Source: Fimivicinus intestinavium
Lineage (GTDB): Bacteria; Bacillota; Clostridia; Oscillospirales; Acutalibacteraceae
DNA length: 64,000 bases
Direction of reading: 5' to 3'
Assembly (NCBI GenBank): GCA_018715765.1
Contig: DVKY01000011.1
Location: forward strand, 53,885 to 117,884
Shown: piece after piece, positions 57,054 through 64,000 of the stretch
How the letters are laid out: each line of letters opens with the position of its first letter
Position numbering within the stretch: the stretch's first letter is position 1
Translations under genes and position numbers: made by a program
The notes under the pieces: model-generated
The model's input: the letters and a program-made list of their open reading frames with translations, nothing else
Told to the model about the DNA's origin: nothing
Databases searched by the model: none

Positions 57054-59042
57054 TTAAGCCGTCGTTTTATTGCCGCTTTTCCCTCCCGGTTTCTTTCGTG
57101 TGCTTGCCGCCGCTGCCTGTGTGGGCGCCGGCGCTTTCCTCGGCCGTTTCTTACGCTCCTTCGCAAGCTCCAGATAGAGCACGGAAAATCCGGGCAGATC
57201 CAGCACAATGCTCTGCTCACAGCCGTGCATGGGCGTATCCTGTGTTTTTATCAGGCCGGAGGAGCCTTTGCCCTCGCCGCCAAAGGCGGTATCGTCAGAG
57301 TTGAGCAAAACGCGGTAATCTCCCCTCCTTGGCGCGCCGATGCGGTAATCCTGGCGCTCTACCTTTGTAAAATTGCACACGGCAACGATCTCCTTGCCCT
57401 GATCGTCCATCCGGCGGAAAGCAATCACGGAGTTGGCGCTGTCGTCGCTTGAGATCCAGGAGAAGCCCTCCCAGCTGTAGTCGATCTGCCATAGAGGAGC
57501 ATGCTCCAGATAAAAGCGGTTCAATGCTTTCACATATTCCCGCAGGCGCATGTGCTTTTCATAATCAAGCAGGAGCCAGTCCAGCTCGTCGGCAAAATCC
57601 CACTCCTTAAACTGGCCGAACTCCTGGCCCATAAAGAGCAGCTTTTTGCCGGGATGCGCCATCATATAGCCGTAAAACGCGCGCAGGCCGGCAAACTTTT
57701 CCTCATACTCACCCGGCATTTTACCGATCATGGAGCATTTGCCGTGCACGACCTCGTCATGCGAAATCGGCAGAATATAATTTTCTGAAAAGGCATAAAA
57801 GAAGGAAAAGGTCAGGCAGTCGTGATTATACTTGCGGAAATAGCCATCCAGCGAAACATAGCGCAGGATGTCATTCATCCAGCCCATATTCCACTTGAAG
57901 TTAAAACCCAGGCCGCCGATATTGGTCGGCTTGGAGACAAGCGGCCAGGCGGTGCTCTCCTCCGCAATCATCAGTGTAGACGGGTGCTCCTGAAAAATGA
58001 CCTCGTTCAGCTTGCGAAGGAAAGCGACCGCCTCCAGGTTTTCCCGCCCGCCGTGGACGTTGGGAATCCAATCGCCATCGTTGCGGCCATAATCGAGGTA
58101 GAGCATGGAGGCAACAGCATCCACCCGCAGGCCGTCCACATGGTATTGCTCGAGCCAGAACATCGCGCTGGAAATCAGGAAACTCGCCACTTCGCCGCGC
58201 CCATAGTCAAACACACGCGTGCCCCACTGGCGATGCTCCCCCTTGCGGGGGTCGGCGTATTCATAGCAGGGCTGGCCGTCGAACTCATAAAGGCCGTTGG
58301 CATCCTTCGGGAAATGCGCCGGCACCCAGTCGAAAATCACGCCGATTCCCGCCTGGTGACAGCGGTCTACAAAATACATCAGATCATGCGGTGTGCCATA
58401 ACGGGAGGTCGCCGAAAAATAGCCGGTCACCTGATAACCCCATGAGCCGTCGAAGGGATGCTCCATCACCGGCATGAGCTCCACATGGGTGTAGGCCATC
58501 TCCTGTAGATAGGGAATGAGCTCCTCTGCCAGCTTGCGGTAATCATAAAAGTTGCCATCCGGATACCGGCGCCAGGAGCCGGCATGGATTTCATAAATAT
58601 TGACAGGGCTGTCATATATCACGGATTGGCGCTTTTTCTCCTCCCAGGCCTGATCGCCCCACTCATACCCGCTCAAATCATAAATTTTGGAGGCGGTACC
58701 CGGGCGCGTCTCCATATGTACGCCATATGGATCGCTCTTCATCAGTTGGCGGCCATCCTCCGTCAAAATACAAAACTTGTAGTTTTCAAACTGCGCCAGA
58801 GCGGGCGTCTCCGCCTCCCACACGCCGTTGGCGTCAACAGGCGACATCGGGTTCCTTTCAGGATCCCACTGATTAAAATCGCCCACGACGCTCACGCCCG
58901 CAGCGTGCGGCGCCCAGGTACGAAAAACCATTTTTCCCCCGTTTATTTTATGCGGGCCGAAGTATTCATATGCTCGGGCGTTGCTGCCCTCATGAAATAA
59001 ATACAGCGGTACGTCAGACGGGGAAGCCTTACGTTTCGCCAT
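57054..59042 (-). CDS. glgB: 1,4-alpha-glucan branching enzyme
   Basis: 662 residues. An N-terminal CBM48 module (FRTWAPHAAGVSVVGDFNQWD), the GH13 barrel with nucleophile Asp in DGLRVDAVASM, acid Glu in LMIAEEST and Asp in ISHDEVVHG, and a C-terminal beta domain; then a Pro/Ala/Lys-rich tail of about 30 residues (KKRPRKAPAPTQAAAAS) that is an extra. It introduces alpha-1,6 branches. Start set at ATGGCGAAACG behind GAGGTG; an ATG five codons upstream is possible. First gene of the glycogen operon. Confidence 0.94.
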   Translation of the reverse strand: MAKRKASPSDVPLYLFHEGSNARAYEYFGPHKINGGKMVFRTWAPHAAGVSVVGDFNQWDPERNPMSPVDANGVWEAETPALAQFENYKFCILTEDGRQLMKSDPYGVHMETRPGTASKIYDLSGYEWGDQAWEEKKRQSVIYDSPVNIYEIHAGSWRRYPDGNFYDYRKLAEELIPYLQEMAYTHVELMPVMEHPFDGSWGYQVTGYFSATSRYGTPHDLMYFVDRCHQAGIGVIFDWVPAHFPKDANGLYEFDGQPCYEYADPRKGEHRQWGTRVFDYGRGEVASFLISSAMFWLEQYHVDGLRVDAVASMLYLDYGRNDGDWIPNVHGGRENLEAVAFLRKLNEVIFQEHPSTLMIAEESTAWPLVSKPTNIGGLGFNFKWNMGWMNDILRYVSLDGYFRKYNHDCLTFSFFYAFSENYILPISHDEVVHGKCSMIGKMPGEYEEKFAGLRAFYGYMMAHPGKKLLFMGQEFGQFKEWDFADELDWLLLDYEKHMRLREYVKALNRFYLEHAPLWQIDYSWEGFSWISSDDSANSVIAFRRMDDQGKEIVAVCNFTKVERQDYRIGAPRRGDYRVLLNSDDTAFGGEGKGSSGLIKTQDTPMHGCEQSIVLDLPGFSVLYLELAKERKKRPRKAPAPTQAAAASTRKKPGGKSGNKTTA

Positions 59043-59075
59043 GGAGGCACACCTCATTCATCCTATAGTATCTTT

Positions 59076-59104
59076 ATTTTAACAAATCAAAAATTAATTT
59101 TCAA
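59076..59104 (-). promoter_or_regulatory. promoter of glycogen operon
   Basis: Minus-strand TTGAAA, 17-base spacer, TAAAAT in an AT-rich tract, about 35 bases before glgB. The remaining 430-base gap holds only the terminator of the next gene. Confidence 0.65.
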
Positions 59105-59403
59105 GTGCATTTTGACTATTTTATTCAAACCAAATGCAAATATTACGGGATAATTTTAGCTATTTTGTAGCAAGGTTCTGCATTTTTTTGCCTGATCGTA
59201 AAGAAACGCCTTCCTTTTTTTGACAGGAGAAAACAAAAAGCCCGCGCCCGCCCATCACCGTATATTTTTCAATTTTAGTCGGGATGCCGTTGCGTAATAA
59301 AAGCCTGGCAAGGAAAGGAAGCGCCCGCCGGGCTCCCTCTCACGACGATTGGGCTGCGCCGGTCAGCTTCGGCCCGAATGGCCTTGGCACAGCATGGTTT
59401 CAT

Positions 59404-59438
59404 AAAAAATGCCGCGGCTCGCCAACCGGCGCCGCGGC
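59404..59438 (-). terminator. terminator of membrane-protein gene
   Basis: Minus-strand GCCGCGG CGCCGG...CGAGCCGCGGC stem with ATTTTTTATG after it. Confidence 0.75.
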
Positions 59439-59475
59439 AAAGGGAAACTCCCAATTTCCTTTTTCTGTTTTTCTG

Positions 59476-60306
59476 TTATGCAGCCGGCGCTGTCGTGGCA
59501 GCTGCGGCCTGCGTAGAAGCTGCCTGCGTTGCGGCAGCCGTTTCTGTAGAAGTGGAATCAGGGGCCTGTGTATCAGGCTCCGTTTGCGTTTCCGGCGGCT
59601 GCGATTCCTGCTGTGAGGCTGTCTCCGGTGGATCCGCCGCCTGAAGCGCACTGATGTAATAACCGTCTCCCTTTTCCCGCAGGGTAATCCGCATATATTT
59701 ATCCGGCTCCGGCGCGACGATATTTCCCTGCGCATCCTGCCACCACTGACCGCTTGCAATATATCCAACCGTCAAATAGGTGATCGATCCTTTTTTCTCG
59801 ATATCATAGACCTGCGCTGTATATAGCTGGTCAATGCCTGTGACAGGGATCTGGTAGGTTTTTGTCGCCGCATCATAGGGGAACTCGTATCCATAGCCGG
59901 TGATGGTTTCGTGCTGCGGTTTGACCTCCGTGCCGAACAGATATTCAAACCGCTTCTCCACATCTGCCTGAGGAATGAGCATGTACCCGCTTTCCTCATA
60001 CGTGTACTGATCCGGATCCAGATCGCTGCGCAGCAGGGACCAGACCGCAGCCTCCATCAGCTGGCCGATATTCGCCTGGCTCAAATCGTCGAAGGGGGAG
60101 GGGTCGTTCATAATCAGCGGGGCGATAAACGCCTGGTATTCCTCTTTTAACGCATTCTCCCGTTTATCTACAATGCTCTTTACCCCATTGACGCCGGCGC
60201 CCACAATCGCGACAACGCCTGCAACGACCAATACGATCACAAGCAGCCCCAGTGGGAAAGCCCAGGCTCTTCTTTTGCTCCGGGCAGGCCTTGCTTTTGT
60301 ATCCAT
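59476..60306 (-). CDS. single-pass membrane protein of unknown function
   Basis: 276 residues. Basic N-terminus (RPARSKRRAW), one hydrophobic segment (FPLGLLVIVLVVAGVVAIVGAGV), a globular domain to about 215 with conserved-looking Trp/Tyr positions, and a tail of about 55 residues rich in Gln, Thr, Pro and Ala. Not recognised. The gene follows proA after 43 bases, so co-transcription with proBA is possible. A terminator lies 37 bases after the stop. Extracytoplasmic location inferred. Confidence 0.7.
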   Translation of the reverse strand: MDTKARPARSKRRAWAFPLGLLVIVLVVAGVVAIVGAGVNGVKSIVDKRENALKEEYQAFIAPLIMNDPSPFDDLSQANIGQLMEAAVWSLLRSDLDPDQYTYEESGYMLIPQADVEKRFEYLFGTEVKPQHETITGYGYEFPYDAATKTYQIPVTGIDQLYTAQVYDIEKKGSITYLTVGYIASGQWWQDAQGNIVAPEPDKYMRITLREKGDGYYISALQAADPPETASQQESQPPETQTEPDTQAPDSTSTETAAATQAASTQAAAATTAPAA

Positions 60307-60349
60307 AACGGGCGATTCCTCCTGTTCTTAAAACAGCGCGGGCGCTTCC

Positions 60350-61594
60350 CTAGCGGATCTGCCCGGCGCCATATATTTTATATTTCATGCTGGTCAGTTC
60401 ATTGAGCCCGAGCGGCCCGCGTGCATGCAGCTTTTGCGTGGAGATGCCAATTTCCGCCCCAAAGCCGAATTCGCCGCCGTCTGTAAAGCGGGTAGAGGCG
60501 TTGACATACACCGCCGCAGCATCCACTTCATTGAGAAAGCGCTCTGCCGCGCCATAGTCCTGCGTGACGATGCATTCGCTGTGCCCGCTGCCATAACGGC
60601 TGATATGTGCAATCGCTTCCTCCAGGCCGCCGACCACCTTGACGGAAAGGATGTAGTCCAGATACTCCATCCCCCAATCCGCCTCCTGCGCAGCTTCAAT
60701 GCCGGGCAAAATGGCCTGCGCCTCGTCGTCTCCGCGCAGAATCACGTTTTTCTCATCCAATTTGCGCTTGATTGCGGGGAGCGCCTGCTTCGCAATGCCA
60801 CGGTGCACCAGCAGGCTCTCACAGGCATTGCAGACAGAGGGACGCGAGGTTTTCGCATTCCAGACGATCTCCGCCGCCATCTCTATATCGGCAGCCTGAT
60901 CCACATAGATATGGCAGTTTCCAACGCCTGTTTCAATGACAGGGACGGTCGCATTCTCCACCACGGCGCGGATGAGCCCGCCGCCTCCACGCGGGATAAG
61001 CACATCCACATACGCGTTCATCCGCATCAGCGCGTTGGCGGAATCGCGGGAGGTATCCTCTACGAGCTGGATGCAGTCCTGCGGGAGCCCGGCTTTTTCC
61101 AGCGCGCGGCGCATCACACCGGCAATCGCACGGTTGGAATGGATTGCCTCCTTGCCGCCGCGCAAAATTACCGCATTACCGGATTTCAGGCAGAGCGCCG
61201 CCGCATCCGCCGTCACGTTCGGGCGCGCCTCAAAGATTACCGCCACAACGCCAAGCGGCACAGCCACCTTGACAATTTGCAGGCCGTTGGGCCTGTTTCC
61301 ACCAGCCAGCACCCGGCCGACCGGATCGGCCAGCGCGATGATTTCCCGCACCCCCTGCGCCATCCCGGCAATCCGCGTTTCATTTAGGCGCAGACGGTCA
61401 AGCAGCGCCGGGCTCATACCGGCTTGCTCTCCGTTTGCAATATCAAGGGCGTTCGCATCCAGAATCGCAGCGCTGTTTTCCACCAGTGCATCCGCGATTT
61501 CTGAGAGGCCCCGATCCTTGCAGGCGGTAGAGGCTGTGCGCAAAAAGCGCTCCGCCTGCTTTGCCTGCCGGCCCAGCTGTTCCAATGCCGTCAT
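60350..61594 (-). CDS. proA: gamma-glutamyl phosphate reductase
   Basis: 414 residues. NADPH-binding VIFEARPNVTADAAAL and GNAVILRGGKEAIHSN, catalytic Cys in SRPSVCNACESLL, and a conserved C-terminus (GEFGFGAEIGISTQKLHARGPLGL, quoted in part). It reduces glutamyl-5-phosphate to glutamate semialdehyde for proline. Its ATGA start overlaps the proB stop, so it is coupled to it. All catalytic residues present. Confidence 0.96.
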   Translation of the reverse strand: MTALEQLGRQAKQAERFLRTASTACKDRGLSEIADALVENSAAILDANALDIANGEQAGMSPALLDRLRLNETRIAGMAQGVREIIALADPVGRVLAGGNRPNGLQIVKVAVPLGVVAVIFEARPNVTADAAALCLKSGNAVILRGGKEAIHSNRAIAGVMRRALEKAGLPQDCIQLVEDTSRDSANALMRMNAYVDVLIPRGGGGLIRAVVENATVPVIETGVGNCHIYVDQAADIEMAAEIVWNAKTSRPSVCNACESLLVHRGIAKQALPAIKRKLDEKNVILRGDDEAQAILPGIEAAQEADWGMEYLDYILSVKVVGGLEEAIAHISRYGSGHSECIVTQDYGAAERFLNEVDAAAVYVNASTRFTDGGEFGFGAEIGISTQKLHARGPLGLNELTSMKYKIYGAGQIR

Positions 61595-62388
61595 TCACGA
61601 TTCCTCCCGGCTTTAAAAAATGTACCGATCTGGCGGCCCTCCAGGAGCTTATAGAGATCCTGCGGGGCGCTTCCATTCATCACCACGGTGTCAATACCCG
61701 CCTGCGTGGCAATTTCGGCTGCGTGCAGCTTGGTAATCATCCCCCCGGTGCCGCGCCGTGTGCCGCTGCCTCCCGCAAGCGCCCGGATCCGGTCGTCGAT
61801 TTCCTCCACGACGGGGATCAGCCGGGCATCCGCATCCGTGCGCGGATCGCTTTCATACAGGCCGTCAATATCGCTCAGGATAACCAGCGCATCCGCTTTC
61901 ACAAGGCAGGCCACAATGGCGGACAGGCTGTCGTTATCGCCGAAAACGATTTCCTCCACCGCGACGCTGTCGTTTTCATTAACAATCGGGATGGCCCCAA
62001 AGGCAAACAGCTTTTCAAAGGTATTGATAAGATTTTGTTTCCGGCACTCGCTTTCAATATCGCCGCGCGTAACCAGCAGCTGCCCCACCGTGTGCCCATA
62101 CTCGCCGAACAGCTTATCGTACATAAACATCAGCTCGCACTGGCCGACCGTCGCCGCGGCCTGACGGCCCGGGGTATCCTCTGGCCGCTCATGCAGGCCC
62201 AGCTTCCCCACTCCTACGCCGATCGCTCCGCTCGTGACCAGCACGATCTCCATCCCGGAATTGAGCAGGTCGGAAAGGACGCTGACCAGCTTTGCCATCC
62301 GGCGGATATTTGTTTTTCCCGTTTCATAGGTGAGCGTAGAGGTGCCTACCTTTACAACCATACGCTTTGCATGCTTTAATACCGGCAT
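61591..62388 (-). CDS. proB: glutamate 5-kinase
   Basis: 265 residues, amino-acid-kinase fold only. VVKVGTSTL at the N-terminus, SGAIGVGVGKL, NENDSVAVEEIVFGDNDSLSA and GTGGMITKLHAA are diagnostic. The C-terminal PUA domain of longer ProB proteins is absent, as in many Firmicutes. It phosphorylates glutamate for proline synthesis. Own promoter upstream; coupled to proA. Confidence 0.95.
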   Translation of the reverse strand: MPVLKHAKRMVVKVGTSTLTYETGKTNIRRMAKLVSVLSDLLNSGMEIVLVTSGAIGVGVGKLGLHERPEDTPGRQAAATVGQCELMFMYDKLFGEYGHTVGQLLVTRGDIESECRKQNLINTFEKLFAFGAIPIVNENDSVAVEEIVFGDNDSLSAIVACLVKADALVILSDIDGLYESDPRTDADARLIPVVEEIDDRIRALAGGSGTRRGTGGMITKLHAAEIATQAGIDTVVMNGSAPQDLYKLLEGRQIGTFFKAGRNRE

Positions 62389-62442
62389 TTCAAATCCCCT
62401 GTTTCATCCCTGCAAGGGTTCGTTTCGATTATTGATGTCTGA

Positions 62443-62471
62443 ATTATAGCATAACTCCCCGGGATGCACAA
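62443..62471 (-). promoter_or_regulatory. promoter of proBA
   Basis: Minus-strand TTGTGC, 17-base spacer, TATAAT with an extended -10 (TGCTATAAT). Only about 50 bases of leader follow, too short for a T-box. The rest of the 360-base gap to the sigma-factor gene holds nothing I can name, apart from a short segment near 62560-62600 that faintly resembles the repeat family. Confidence 0.7.
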
Positions 62472-62751
62472 GTAAAACGCATATAGGCGCGCGCAGCGAT
62501 TTGGCTGAGTTGAAAAGCGGCGGGCGGCATAGGCGCCGGCAGGCCCTGTGAATTTGCATTTTTTGCGGCCTCAAGCGGCTGAAAACCGGTTCCCAAATGT
62601 CTTTATCTTTTGGCCTGCGTTTGCTGAAACAGCTTCTCTCCGCTCAAAACTTGCCTTCCCCCGAAAAGCATGATAAAATAAGTCAGTAAGATCAATAGCC
62701 TTTGCATGCAAGGGAAAAGGGCCGTTTTCTGCGGGAAAGGGGGTGCGGGAA

Positions 62752-63324
62752 ATGCTTGCTGCCTATCTGGCCATGATTAGCACAAAAAAGGATCGCGATA
62801 AATTTGAGCGCCTCTTTCATCAGTATGAGCGCACCCTCAAATACACGGCGGAAAATATCCTGTGGGATGAGCATCTGGCGGAGGACGCCGTGCAGGAAAC
62901 CTTTCTCCGCATCATTGGCTGCCTGGATAAAATCAATGAGGCAGAGCCGCACAAAACCGCCGGCTTTCTCATTACCACCATTAAGCATATCGCATATGAT
63001 ATGAAACGCAAGCAAAGCAAAAGCCAGCTCCCCGCCTCCCTTGAGGAGATGGCCGAGCTGGATACGGGGCCGGAGGACAGCCAGAGCCGTCCGGATACCC
63101 TCCTGCTGAATCAGGAGGAAGAAGCGCGGATTGTGGAGGCCATTCGCCTTCTTCCCCCGGACTACCGTTATATCTTATCTTTGAAGTATGTTTACAATTG
63201 CAGCAGCGGGCAGATGGCGGCGCTGCTCAACTGCTCCGAGGAGCTTGCGCGCGTCAAGCTTTCCCGCGCGCGCAAAAGCCTGATGACCCGGTTGAATCTT
63301 ATCCACGGCGCGGCCGGGAAATAA
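62752..63324 (+). CDS. ECF-like RNA polymerase sigma factor
   Basis: 190 residues. Region 2 (FHQYERTLKYTAENILWDEHLAEDAVQETFLRI) and region 4 (LPPDYRYILSLKYVYNCSSGQMAALLNCSEELARVKLSRARKSL, by pattern) are both present. Start chosen at MLAAYLAMIS, 8 bases after AAAGGGGG; a GTG three codons earlier is inside that site. No anti-sigma gene is next to it in the window. It converges with the SpoIID-type gene, leaving 12 bases between stops. Confidence 0.85.
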   Translation: MLAAYLAMISTKKDRDKFERLFHQYERTLKYTAENILWDEHLAEDAVQETFLRIIGCLDKINEAEPHKTAGFLITTIKHIAYDMKRKQSKSQLPASLEEMAELDTGPEDSQSRPDTLLLNQEEEARIVEAIRLLPPDYRYILSLKYVYNCSSGQMAALLNCSEELARVKLSRARKSLMTRLNLIHGAAGK

Positions 63325-63336
63325 AGCTTTTGGGGC

Positions 63337-64000
63337 TCACATCTGCTCTATTTCCACGCCGGAGTAATAGTGCCGGATGATCTCCTCCCAGCTGCTGCCC
63401 TGGCGTGCCATATAATCCGCACCGTACTGGCTCATCCCCACACAGTGACCATAGCCGCTGACGTGGAAGATGAACCGGTCATTTTTATGCTCCAGCGTAA
63501 AGCATGCGCTGCGCAGGCCGAATGCCGACCGTGCCTGCTGCCCCGTCACCTTTTGGCCGCCGATGGTGATCGAGGTTACTGTACCCGATTCGGACGTCTC
63601 CAAATCACTGAACCATTTTGCGGGATCCTCTCCGAGAGACACCTTGTCAAGCTTTTCCGCCATGGTGCGGAACTGCTCCTGCGTCAGGGACAGTGTCGAA
63701 CTGTAGTCAGGGGAGAGCTTGTCGCCGGGGCTCTGGACGGATTGCAGGTATGGGATATCTTTCCCCCAAACGGTCTGTGCGCTCTCCGTCTGCCCGCTGC
63801 AAATGGCGTGGAAGGCCGCGATGATTGGTTCGCCCTCATAAACGATCGCCTTGCCTACGACCTCCTCGCAGGCTTCACGAATTTTTTGATAATAAGCGTC
63901 GAATTTATCGCCCCATTTTTCCCTGCTTTCCTCTTTGCTGATAAAGCCCTGATGCTGTGCGCTGTCATCGTTCAGGTAGGCGCCTGCAAGCGCTTCATCC
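63337..64000 (-). CDS. spoIID: SpoIID/LytB-domain protein, 5' end outside window
   Basis: The frame is open to the window edge; 220 codons are visible. GEPIIAAFHAICSGQTESAQTVWG, YLQSVQSPGD and the end VSGYGHCVGMSQYGADYMARQG are the SpoIID domain signatures, including the Cys-Gly-Met-Ser-Gln-Tyr-Gly segment. In spore formers SpoIID is a lytic transglycosylase for engulfment; paralogues have other roles, so the exact gene name is likely but not certain. No internal start should be used. Confidence 0.85.
   Translation of the reverse strand, partial: DEALAGAYLNDDSAQHQGFISKEESREKWGDKFDAYYQKIREACEEVVGKAIVYEGEPIIAAFHAICSGQTESAQTVWGKDIPYLQSVQSPGDKLSPDYSSTLSLTQEQFRTMAEKLDKVSLGEDPAKWFSDLETSESGTVTSITIGGQKVTGQQARSAFGLRSACFTLEHKNDRFIFHVSGYGHCVGMSQYGADYMARQGSSWEEIIRHYYSGVEIEQM

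Noticed and set aside
62389..62442. T-box or other riboswitch before proBA
   Set aside because: The leader is about 50 bases with only a small hairpin; no T-box sequence is present.
1..64000. CRISPR array
   Set aside because: No regularly spaced repeats; the only repeats are the inverted-repeat elements and a short 11-base-period repeat.

Overview
The window looks like a chromosomal segment of a spore-forming, anaerobic Firmicute of the class Clostridia, most likely a gut Oscillospirales-type organism. The evidence is Gram-positive style ribosome binding sites (AGGAGG) almost everywhere, spoVT and a SpoIID-type gene, a four-gene glycogen operon with the Firmicute-specific glgD, an aldo/keto reductase with a ferredoxin-like tail, and a Clostridia-type conjugation module. 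The taxonomy is inferred from gene content only.

Region 1 (1-7932, plus strand) is a tightly packed hemicellulose operon: the 3' part of a GH43 glycosidase, a domain-swapped GH3 glycosidase, a GH39 beta-xylosidase broken by a one-base frameshift at an A6 run, an L-fucose/L-arabinose-type isomerase and a xylulokinase. Stop/start overlaps (GH3-GH39, isomerase-kinase) point to one transcript that releases pentoses from xylo-oligosaccharides and feeds them into the pentose phosphate route.

Region 2 (about 8100-39650, all minus strand) is an ICE-like conjugation module. Read in its own direction it has a winged-helix DNA-binding protein, a sigma-like protein, TspO, a VirB2-like pilin, a VirB6-like channel, a Gly-rich secreted protein, a C39-peptidase membrane protein, a PrgI-VirB4 fusion, DUF5697- and DUF6100-like proteins, a winged-helix protein, VirD4, an S1-domain protein, a lipoprotein, a huge thioester/Cna-B surface adhesin (frameshifted), zinc-finger and sigma-like proteins, a RloA/RloB (AbiL-like) defence cassette with its own promoter, then SSB, DUF932 and other accessory genes, ending in a YkgJ / DUF5131 cassette. 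No relaxase, integrase or excisionase is present, so it is either decayed or depends on functions elsewhere. Intrinsic-terminator-like hairpins lie just upstream of many start codons in this one-directional cluster, and several genes seem to start with ATA, ATT or ACG behind strong Shine-Dalgarno sequences.

Region 3 (about 40000-64000) is chromosomal housekeeping and accessory DNA: small zinc-ribbon and membrane proteins, a 207-bp perfect-ended inverted-repeat element (related copies at 52.3 and 52.8 kb), a GNAT acetyltransferase, a ZIP metal transporter behind a promoter with a metalloregulator-like palindrome, L-lactate dehydrogenase, aldo/keto reductase, tRNA-Arg(CCT), a lipoprotein, TrkH, an Fe-S scaffold paired with a GGGtGRT protein, MTA/SAH nucleosidase, spoVT, glgBCDA, a membrane protein, proBA, an ECF-like sigma factor and a partial SpoIID. 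Promoters with 17-bp spacers could be read for several of these units, and most end in clear intrinsic terminators.
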